Assembly: GCA_011524425.1 (NCBI GenBank)
Contig: WTKI01000347.1
Span: forward strand, 1 to 11,235
From: Altererythrobacter sp.
GTDB taxonomy: Bacteria; Pseudomonadota; Alphaproteobacteria; Sphingomonadales; Sphingomonadaceae
Length of the DNA stretch: 11,235 nt
Reading direction: 5' to 3'
Of this stretch, positions 1 to 5,164 are shown in pieces. The first letter of the stretch is position 1; every line of letters begins with the position of its first letter. The translations under genes and the position numbers were made by a program. The notes under the pieces were generated by a model. The model was not told the origin of the DNA, made no database searches, and worked only from the letters and a program-made list of their open reading frames with translations.

Positions 1-1
1 A

Positions 2-337
2 TACAATATTCTTGAGGCGCGGATCGCAGCGACAGAGCCAGACTGGTCCGTTGAGATGATCCCGCCGGTGGGCTCACTTCCGCAAATTGCTTTCGAGGAA
101 GTCACGAACGCTGATGGCGAAACGGCGATGGCGTTGACGGAACGCGGGCAGATTGCGCGCAATCTTACTGCGTGGTCTGCCAAGCGCTTGGGCTTGCCGG
201 TAGTCTTGTCAGGGCCTGAAGAACTCGTCAGTCAAATCGAAACGCAGCTGACCCAAGCCGGGCTGGAGCAAGTGCGTCGCGGGACGATTGAGCAAAGCGG
301 GTCCGTTGTGATCCCGAGCTGGGGTGAAGTGGATTAA
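2..337 (+). CDS. 3' end of an unrecognised protein gene (5' truncated by the window edge)
   Basis: The reading frame is open from the window edge to a TAA at 335-337, giving 111 visible residues. I do not recognise the family. The visible part is soluble in character, without membrane segments. It contains a Pro/Gly-rich stretch (IPPVGSLPQIAF), then a probable helix (LTERGQIARNLTAWSAKRLG), then a strand-turn-helix-like segment (LPVVLSGPEELVSQIETQL) and a short tail ending in PSWGEVD. An ATG at 56-58 is in frame, but codons before it are also open and read as normal protein, so the gene very probably starts outside the window. It converges on the acyl-AMP ligase gene with only six bases between the two stop codons. 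That it is coding is fairly secure; its function is unknown. Confidence 0.7.
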   Translation, partial: YNILEARIAATEPDWSVEMIPPVGSLPQIAFEEVTNADGETAMALTERGQIARNLTAWSAKRLGLPVVLSGPEELVSQIETQLTQAGLEQVRRGTIEQSGSVVIPSWGEVD

Positions 338-343
338 GCCCGT

Positions 344-2077
344 TTAAGCGGCCAAAGCCAGCGGTACGATCTCGCCTGACAGATACAGCTTCTTGGCCTT
401 GGCGCGGCTGAGTTTACCGGATGAAGTGCGCGGCAAGGTGCGCGGCGGAACCAGTTCCACCACACAGCTCATGCCCGTAACGGAACGGACCTTGTCTGCA
501 ATCTGCTCACGCAGTTTTACCCGCTCTTCCGGATCAGATACGCGGCAATGCACCAGAACTGCGGGCGCTTCTTCGCCATTCTCTGTTTCGACGGAGAATG
601 CAGCGATATCGCCATGGTTAAAGCCAGGCAGTTGTTCAACGGCCCATTCGATATCCTGTGGCCAATGGTTCTTACCATTGATGATGATCATGTCTTTCGC
701 GCGGCCGACAATGAAGAGATAGCCGTCTGCAAGATAGCCCATGTCCCCTGTGTCCAGCCAATCATCGACCAGGCAATCATCGGTTGCTTCGGGATTGCGG
801 AAGTAAGAGTGCATCACGCTTGGGCCTCGGCACCACACTTTGCCAATGTGATGATCAGGCCGCGCATCGCCATTCTCTCCGCGAATTTCCACTTCCATGT
901 CTGGCAAGGCTTTGCCGCAATTGACGATGGCACGGTAGCGGGCAGGGCGCGAAAGATCGCGCGGCGTGCCAGACAAACGCTCTTCTTCAACCAGCTCAAC
1001 GCGGATGCCTTCGCCCGGCGGCATCACTGTCACCGCCAGCACAGCTTCAGCAAGGCCATAGCTTGGTGTGAACGCGCTCGCTTTAAATCCGGCATCGGCA
1101 AAGGCGTTGACGAATTGCTGCATGACATCCGGGCGGATCATGTCCGCGCCATTGCCTGCGACCCGCCAACGCGAAAGGTCAAACCGGTCTGCGACATGGC
1201 TTTGGCTGGAAATGCGCCGCGCGCAAATGTCATAGCCAAAGGTCGGCGAATAGGAGAGCGTGTTGCCTTTGTTGCGGCTGATCATATCGAGCCAGGCGAG
1301 CGGGCGGCGCGCAAAGGCGTCGGGCTTCAGATAATCTCCGGAAACCTGGTTTGCGATCAACGACAGGAAACAGCCAACCAGTCCCATATCATGGTACCAT
1401 GGCAGCCAGGACACGCAGCGGTCATTCTCGCCCAGATGCATGCTGGTAGAATGGCCATAAAGATTATGCAGCAATGCCCGGTGAGTAACCGCAACGCCGG
1501 TCGGGAAGCGCGTCGAACCGGAAGAATATTGCAAATAGCAAATGTCTTCAGGGTCCGCTTGCGGCAACTCGCAATCAGACGCTTCGCGTTTGCTAAAATC
1601 CTGCCAGCTTTCGCCTCTACAACCCTGGTTGGCAGCAGCAGCGCTAGCCATCTCAGCGATTTCTTCTGGATAGATCAGGATCGTCGGATCAGAGCTGTTC
1701 AATTGAACGGTAAGCTGATCGATATAGCTTTCCTTGCCGCCAAAGGTGGTCGGCAAAGGCAAAGGCACAGGCCATGCGCCAGCATAGACACAAGCGCAGA
1801 ACAGTGCGGCGAAATCCGGTCCTGTTTCAGCAATCAATGCAACGCGGTCTTCCTTGCCAATACCGGCTGCGATCAGCCGGCGGGCCATGACTAATGCGTC
1901 TTCGCGCATCTCTGCGTAAGTATAAACGCGTTCGAGCTGGCCGCGCATATCATGGAAATTGAGGCCTTTTTCGCTCTGTGCAGCGTAGTCGATGGCGTCA
2001 TTGAAGGTCGCGAAGTCAGCGCGTTTGCGCGGCAAAGCGCAATCATTCGGCGTCGGCGTCAAAGCGGCGTCGGTCAT
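344..2077 (-). CDS. fatty acyl-AMP ligase (FAAL; adenylate-forming acyl-activating enzyme)
   Basis: The 577-residue protein belongs to the adenylate-forming (ANL) superfamily and most resembles fatty acyl-AMP ligases, which activate fatty acids with ATP and pass the acyl-adenylate to a carrier protein rather than to CoA. Visible motifs in order are the P-loop-like A3 segment YSSGSTRFPTGV (184-195), the FAAL-typical WLPWYHDMGL (224-233), the A5 motif YGLAE (340-344), TGD (443-445), the hinge segment VGRAKDMIIINGKN (457-470), and the A10 motif LPRTSSGKLSR (548-558) with the probable catalytic Lys555. Residues about 351-385 between A5 and the next core strand fit the FAAL-specific insertion that disfavours CoA use. 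The P-loop lacks the usual lysine (Thr193 in PTG instead of PKG). Length is normal. No ACP, PKS or serine palmitoyltransferase gene adjoins it, so the acceptor is unknown; sphingolipid synthesis is one inference. The ATG start leaves 132 bp to the divergent recX gene, and its ribosome binding site is weak. A long-chain acyl-CoA ligase role is less likely. Confidence 0.88.
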   Translation of the reverse strand: MTDAALTPTPNDCALPRKRADFATFNDAIDYAAQSEKGLNFHDMRGQLERVYTYAEMREDALVMARRLIAAGIGKEDRVALIAETGPDFAALFCACVYAGAWPVPLPLPTTFGGKESYIDQLTVQLNSSDPTILIYPEEIAEMASAAAANQGCRGESWQDFSKREASDCELPQADPEDICYLQYSSGSTRFPTGVAVTHRALLHNLYGHSTSMHLGENDRCVSWLPWYHDMGLVGCFLSLIANQVSGDYLKPDAFARRPLAWLDMISRNKGNTLSYSPTFGYDICARRISSQSHVADRFDLSRWRVAGNGADMIRPDVMQQFVNAFADAGFKASAFTPSYGLAEAVLAVTVMPPGEGIRVELVEEERLSGTPRDLSRPARYRAIVNCGKALPDMEVEIRGENGDARPDHHIGKVWCRGPSVMHSYFRNPEATDDCLVDDWLDTGDMGYLADGYLFIVGRAKDMIIINGKNHWPQDIEWAVEQLPGFNHGDIAAFSVETENGEEAPAVLVHCRVSDPEERVKLREQIADKVRSVTGMSCVVELVPPRTLPRTSSGKLSRAKAKKLYLSGEIVPLALAA

Positions 2078-2209
2078 AATGTTCAGCGATACCCGTGGTT
2101 TACAGCGCTCGTTTGCGCACTAATTTCTGTTCCCATGGCGGGAAAACCCCTCCCCCGCAAGTTTTCTAGGTTTACCATTTCCCAAGGAGTGTGGCACGAA
2201 TAAGGCATT

Positions 2210-2803
2210 ATGGTTTCCAATGAAACTAAAATGCGGCAGAACCGCGGGCGAAAAAGGCGAACGGTGCGACCGCTGGATCAGACCGGATTGCGCGATTTGG
2301 CGCTGTCCTATGCTGCGCGATACGCGACAAGTGCATCCAAGCTGCAGGCCTATCTGGCGCGCAAAATCCGCGAGCGCGGCGTTGCCGAAGGGGAAGAACT
2401 TGATCCGCAAGCCATTGTCGAACGCTTGGTCGAACTTCAATATGTCGATGATGAAGCCTACGCGCGGGCACGCTCGAGCTCTTTGCTGCGACGCGGCTAT
2501 GGCGCTCGGCGGGTAGAAGAAAATCTTCGCCAAGCCGGGATCGCGTCGGACTTGCGCGAGGATATTGCACCCAATGCCTATCTCGCACGGGAAGCGGCTG
2601 TCAGGCTGGCGCAAAAGCGCGGCTTTGGCCCGTTTGCGAAACTGGCTCTCGACGATGCCCGGCGCCAGAAGCAGATTGCAGCTATGGCAAGGGCAGGACA
2701 TGATTTTGCTGCGGCTCGCTTTGTTGTAGAAGCCACAAGCGAGGAACAATTGACGCAGTGGCTCGCGGAAGCTGCTGACGAGCAAGAGGACAACCAATGG
2801 TGA
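2210..2803 (+). CDS. recX: RecX family regulatory protein (modulator of RecA)
   Basis: The 197-residue basic protein matches RecX, which binds RecA filaments and limits or tunes their activity in recombination and the SOS response. The family's helical-repeat pattern is visible: LALSYAARYATSASKLQAYL (30-49), the conserved segment YVDDEAYARA (78-87), LLRRGYGARRVEENLRQAGI (92-111) and a third helical unit near 126-160 (AREAAVRLAQKRGFGPF). The N-terminal 20 residues are Arg/Lys-rich and poorly conserved. The ATG at 2210 was chosen because an in-frame stop lies at 2201-2203; AAGG at 2202-2205 is a closely spaced ribosome binding site. Met8 (2231) is a possible alternative start. The gene is not next to recA here, and I find no alphaproteobacterial LexA box (GTTC-N7-GTTC) in the upstream 132 bp. 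Its 3' end overlaps the following lipoprotein gene by 7 nt, suggesting translational coupling. Confidence 0.85.
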   Translation: MVSNETKMRQNRGRKRRTVRPLDQTGLRDLALSYAARYATSASKLQAYLARKIRERGVAEGEELDPQAIVERLVELQYVDDEAYARARSSSLLRRGYGARRVEENLRQAGIASDLREDIAPNAYLAREAAVRLAQKRGFGPFAKLALDDARRQKQIAAMARAGHDFAAARFVVEATSEEQLTQWLAEAADEQEDNQW

Positions 2804-3303
2804 GATGGCTCAGTACAATTCTGGCTTTTGCACTTGCCGCGTGTTCTGCAACCGATGCTGGCAATGCCAGTGCGCCTGCTCAGGACCGCGCGGCAGAAGC
2901 GCCCGCGCTTCATCCGGTTTCCGGGCTGGAGCTTATCACAGTCTCGATATCGTCTGCTGAGGGGTTTTTTGAATTCGAAACAGAACTGGCCAACTCGCCC
3001 GAGGCTCAGGCGCAAGGCCTGATGTTCAGAACCCAGCTAGGCGATTTTGAAGGGATGATCTTTCCTTCCGCAACGCCGCAAATGCGTAGCTTCTGGATGA
3101 AGAATACGCCGCTTCCGCTCGATATTATCTTCATAGCTCCGGACAACCGCATTCTTAACATCGCACAAAACACGACCCCCTACTCGCTTGAATCGGTCCC
3201 GTCTGATGGACCAGCGATTGCAGTGTTCGAGATTCGCGGCGGGAGATCAGCAGAATTGGGCATTAAGCCCGGCGATCTGGTGCAATGGGAATTGCCGCAA
3301 TAG
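2797..3303 (+). CDS. DUF192 family lipoprotein
   Basis: The 168-residue protein has a short lipoprotein signal peptide with lipobox LAAC (13-16; Cys16 would be lipidated), a low-complexity linker to about residue 42, then a DUF192 domain. Diagnostic segments are the strand EFETELANSPEAQAQGLMFR (59-78), MIFP (87-90), FWMKNTPLPLDIIFI (99-113), and AVFEIRGG (142-149) followed by LGIKPGDLVQW (154-164). DUF192 proteins are small beta-rich, usually exported domains of unknown biochemical function. Ser17 after the lipid cysteine would not act as a retention signal under the E. coli rule, so an outer-membrane location is a guess. Start evidence is good: AAGAGGA at 2784-2790 lies six bases before the ATG, inside the end of recX, and the ATG overlaps the recX stop (ATGGTGA). 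A hairpin at 3326-3345 may end the two-gene unit. Confidence 0.88.
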   Translation: MVRWLSTILAFALAACSATDAGNASAPAQDRAAEAPALHPVSGLELITVSISSAEGFFEFETELANSPEAQAQGLMFRTQLGDFEGMIFPSATPQMRSFWMKNTPLPLDIIFIAPDNRILNIAQNTTPYSLESVPSDGPAIAVFEIRGGRSAELGIKPGDLVQWELPQ

Positions 3304-3325
3304 TTTAGACCTGTTCGATGACAAG

Positions 3326-3345
3326 CGGATTCCGCGTGGAATCCG
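3326..3345 (+). terminator. perfect 8-bp stem-loop after the recX–DUF192 pair
   Basis: Arms CGGATTCC (3326-3333) and GGAATCCG (3338-3345) pair perfectly around a GCGT tetraloop, with a possible G-T pair (3325/3346) extending the stem. It lies 23 bases after the DUF192 stop and 38 bases before the ndufa12 start. Only a short pyrimidine run (TCTT) follows, not a real T-tract. It could be a weak terminator, an mRNA 3'-end stabiliser, or a leader element of ndufa12. The inverted repeat is certain; the role is inferred. Confidence 0.4.
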
Positions 3346-3382
3346 TCTTGGCGGGCCGATCCTAATCCGCTAGGCGGTTGGC

Positions 3383-3790
3383 ATGAAGTTCCTGATGAAA
3401 ATCTTCACTTGGTGGGATGGTGCGACGATCGGCACCTTGCTGTGGACGTCGCGCAAGGGCGAGCATGTCGGCACCGATGCGCAAGGCAACAAATACTACC
3501 GCTCTACCAGCAAAAGCGGGCCTAAAGGCGCGGAACGCGAACGCCGCTGGGTGATCTATGACGGCGCAAATGATGCCAGCCGGGTGCCGGCTGAATGGCA
3601 TGGTTGGTTGCATGGATCAGGCGATGACGTGCCGGAGAGCTTTTTGCCGCCAGCGCGCATCTGGGAAGCGGACTATACGCCCAATGCCACAGGCACTGCG
3701 CATGCCTATCGTCCTCAAGGCGCTTTGGAGCGTGGCGGCGAGCGTGCCGCGGCAGTGGGCGATTATGAAGCCTGGACGCCGGACAGCTGA
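3383..3790 (+). CDS. NDUFA12 family accessory subunit of NADH:ubiquinone oxidoreductase (complex I)
   Basis: The 135-residue protein matches the NDUFA12 (B17.2) family, a supernumerary complex I subunit shared by Alphaproteobacteria and mitochondria that sits on the cytoplasmic arm at the membrane interface. Recognisable segments are IFTWWDGATIGTLLWTSRKG (7-26), GNKYYRS (35-41), the signature RRWVIYDGANDASRVPAEWH (54-73) followed by GWLH (74-77), and a C-terminal part with Pro-rich and Tyr-rich stretches ending near AWTPDS. There is no signal peptide or clear membrane helix, as expected. The first ATG (3383) fits the family's N-terminus (M-x-x-L/M-K-I-F-T-W-W) better than the in-frame ATG at 3395, although its ribosome binding site is weak. 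The DUF2155 gene starts two bases after its stop, so the two are almost certainly cotranscribed. The nuo genes are not in the window. Confidence 0.93.
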   Translation: MKFLMKIFTWWDGATIGTLLWTSRKGEHVGTDAQGNKYYRSTSKSGPKGAERERRWVIYDGANDASRVPAEWHGWLHGSGDDVPESFLPPARIWEADYTPNATGTAHAYRPQGALERGGERAAAVGDYEAWTPDS

Positions 3791-3792
3791 CG

Positions 3793-4287
3793 ATGGCGCG
3801 CGCGCTTGCGCTTCTTCCAGTATTTGCAGCCATGCCGCTGCTCGCCGCTTGCAGCGATAATTCGGCAGCGCCTCAGCCTGTGGCAACCGACGTTCCTGAC
3901 GAGATTGCCGGCGCATCTGCACCGCCTTTGCAATTGACAGAACAAGTGGCAGGCGCAACGCCGATGGCAGAGCGGGTCGCAACGCTCGGGCTCATCAACA
4001 AACGCAATAATGAAACGCAAGACCTTGATCTGCGCCCAGGCGACTCGCAACGGATCGGTCCAGTGGTTGTGCGCTTGGAAGCGTGCGAACGCACTGCCCC
4101 TTGGGAAATGCCTCAGGAAACAGGCGCGTTTGTCCAAGTTCTGGTGCAGAACCGCGGCGAAGAAGCATTCAGCCGTGTTTTTTCAGGCTGGCTCTTCAAA
4201 AATTCGCCGAGCGTGAATGTCGTCGAACATCCGATCTATGACGTGTGGGTCAAGGACTGTGCGATGAACTTTCCTGGCGAGGAATGA
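3793..4287 (+). CDS. DUF2155 domain lipoprotein
   Basis: The 164-residue protein has a signal peptide with lipobox LAAC (17-20), an Ala/Pro/Ser-rich linker to about residue 58, then a DUF2155 domain. The domain reads VATLGLINKRNNETQDLDL (62-80), a strand region with VVVRLEACER (91-100), GAFVQVLVQN (111-120), and the closing signature FSGWLFKNSPSVNVVEHPIY (130-149) running into DVWVKDC (150-156). Cys98 and Cys156 could form a disulfide (inference). The biochemical function of DUF2155 is unknown. The gene follows ndufa12 by two bases and is convergent with aat, a neighbourhood I recall as common in Alphaproteobacteria. The last 52 bases, including the codons for the IYDVWVKDC signature, overlap the 3' end of aat on the opposite strand. 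Confidence 0.87.
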   Translation: MARALALLPVFAAMPLLAACSDNSAAPQPVATDVPDEIAGASAPPLQLTEQVAGATPMAERVATLGLINKRNNETQDLDLRPGDSQRIGPVVVRLEACERTAPWEMPQETGAFVQVLVQNRGEEAFSRVFSGWLFKNSPSVNVVEHPIYDVWVKDCAMNFPGEE

Positions 4288-4934
4288 GCGCTTTTCGAAG
4301 CCCGTGTCAGCGCTTCGAATGATTCAGGCAGAGACATCATAGGGGCGCCGCGCGCAGCCTCCAAGCGTTTAAGATATTCGCTTTGCGGCAATTCCAAAGC
4401 GCCCAGCCGTGCAAGATGGTCGGTCATAAATTGGCAGTCCAACAGTTCAAAACCTGCTTTCCGCATCATGGCGACTAGCCAGCACAAAGCGACTTTGCTG
4501 GCATCAGTGGCAAGGCTGAACATGCTTTCGCCGCAGAAAACACGATCAAAACCTACGCCATAAAGCCCGCCGACCAGCCTCCCTTCCTGCCAGCATTCAA
4601 CAGAGTGCGCATGGCCTGCATCATGAAGGCCACGATAGCTTGCCTGTATTCGCATGCTGATCCAGCTCTCCGGATGGTCCGGGCGCGGCGCAGCGCAATT
4701 CGAGATGACTTCGTCAAATGCCTTGTTGATTGTGACGTCAAACCGTTCTTGCCGCAATGTCTTGCGCAGCGATTTGGAAACGCGAAGTCCCTCTAGAGGT
4801 ATGATGGCACGCTCGCGCGGTTCAACCCAAAAAAGCTCTGGATCATCTCGCCTGTCTGCCATTGGGAAGATACCGCTGCGATACGCTAGCAGCAGCATTT
4901 CAACCGGAATGGGCTCTGGCAGAGGGGCATGCAT
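4236..4934 (-). CDS. aat: leucyl/phenylalanyl-tRNA–protein transferase
   Basis: The 232-residue cytoplasmic enzyme transfers Leu or Phe from aminoacyl-tRNA to proteins with N-terminal Arg or Lys, marking them for ClpS/ClpAP degradation (bacterial N-end rule). Family motifs are all present: LLAYRSGIFPMAD (15-27), FWVEPRERAIIPL (35-47), the GNAT-like core HSVECWQEGRLVGGLYGV (110-127), CGESMFSLATDASKVAL (134-150), and LLDCQFMTDHLARLGA (164-179), which contains the conserved D-x-Q (166-168). Length is normal. The ATG at 4934 is preceded on its strand by AAAGAG about four to five bases upstream. Its 3' end runs 52 nt into the oppositely oriented DUF2155 gene, so the C-terminal SLTHTS is read antisense to YDVWVKD of that protein. 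It appears monocistronic; upstream lies the promoter region of the tRNA-Trp gene on the other strand. Confidence 0.95.
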   Translation of the reverse strand: MHAPLPEPIPVEMLLLAYRSGIFPMADRRDDPELFWVEPRERAIIPLEGLRVSKSLRKTLRQERFDVTINKAFDEVISNCAAPRPDHPESWISMRIQASYRGLHDAGHAHSVECWQEGRLVGGLYGVGFDRVFCGESMFSLATDASKVALCWLVAMMRKAGFELLDCQFMTDHLARLGALELPQSEYLKRLEAARGAPMMSLPESFEALTRASKSAHSSPGKFIAQSLTHTS

Positions 4935-4990
4935 ATGCGCTCTTTACCAGATTTCCCTGAATTTACCTTGCACGAATGCGAACTCATTGG

Positions 4991-5018
4991 TTGCGCTTCG
5001 CCATTCTTGCGACTAGAC
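4991..5018 (+). promoter_or_regulatory. candidate sigma-70-type promoter for tRNA-Trp
   Basis: TTGCGC (4991-4996) and CTAGAC (5013-5018) are spaced by 16 bases and lie just upstream of the tRNA 5' end at 5034, which places a start point near 5025. The following bases (CGGCGCCCGG) form a GC-rich discriminator, a feature of stringently controlled stable-RNA promoters. The -10 match is only moderate. A similar arrangement (TTGCTT, 16 bases, CTAGAT) precedes secE in this window. Confidence 0.4.
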
Positions 5019-5033
5019 GGCGCCCGGTGCTGC

Positions 5034-5109
5034 AGGGGTGTAGCTCAGTTGGTAGAGCATCGGTCTCCAAAACCGAGGGCCACGGGTTCGAATCCTGTCA
5101 CCCCTGCCA
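5034..5109 (+). tRNA. tRNA-Trp (anticodon CCA)
   Basis: A complete cloverleaf can be drawn. The acceptor stem pairs AGGGGTG (5034-5040) with CACCCCT (5099-5105). The D stem pairs GCTC with GAGC (5043-5046/5055-5058). The anticodon stem pairs TCGGT with ACCGA (5060-5064/5072-5076), with loop CTCCAAA and anticodon CCA at 5067-5069. The T stem pairs ACGGG with CCTGT (5082-5086/5094-5098), with one G-T pair, around TTCGAAT. The discriminator base is G (5106), as expected for tRNA-Trp, and the 3' CCA is encoded (5107-5109). The length is 76 nt. A short T-rich stretch follows (5111-5119). In many Alphaproteobacteria this tRNA directly precedes secE; here it does not. Confidence 0.97.
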
Positions 5110-5164
5110 TTCTCTTTTCAAAAGCCAATCCTACCATCAGGCTGCGTTCCGGCAGCTAAGCGAC

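Noticed and set aside
548..1894. 448-codon open frame on the plus strand inside the acyl-AMP ligase gene
   Set aside because: It is antisense to a gene with all family motifs. The product has no recognisable domain and is rich in His, Arg and Ala as expected from mirrored GC-rich codons. No ribosome binding site precedes it.
2078..2209. Possible SOS (LexA) box upstream of recX
   Set aside because: Two GTTC tetramers occur (2080-2083 and 2128-2131) but not in the GTTC-N7-GTTC spacing. TTTACA (2099-2104) with TAATTT (2121-2126) at 16-bp spacing is a weak promoter-like pair I did not list.
2120..2797. 225-codon open frame on the minus strand opposite recX
   Set aside because: It is a shadow of recX and of the divergent intergenic region, without family motifs or a plausible start signal.
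5110..5164. Integration site or tRNA-derived repeat after tRNA-Trp
   Set aside because: I saw no second copy of the tRNA 3' end downstream in the window and no integrase gene. The small GCTGC/GCAGC repeat here is too short to interpret.
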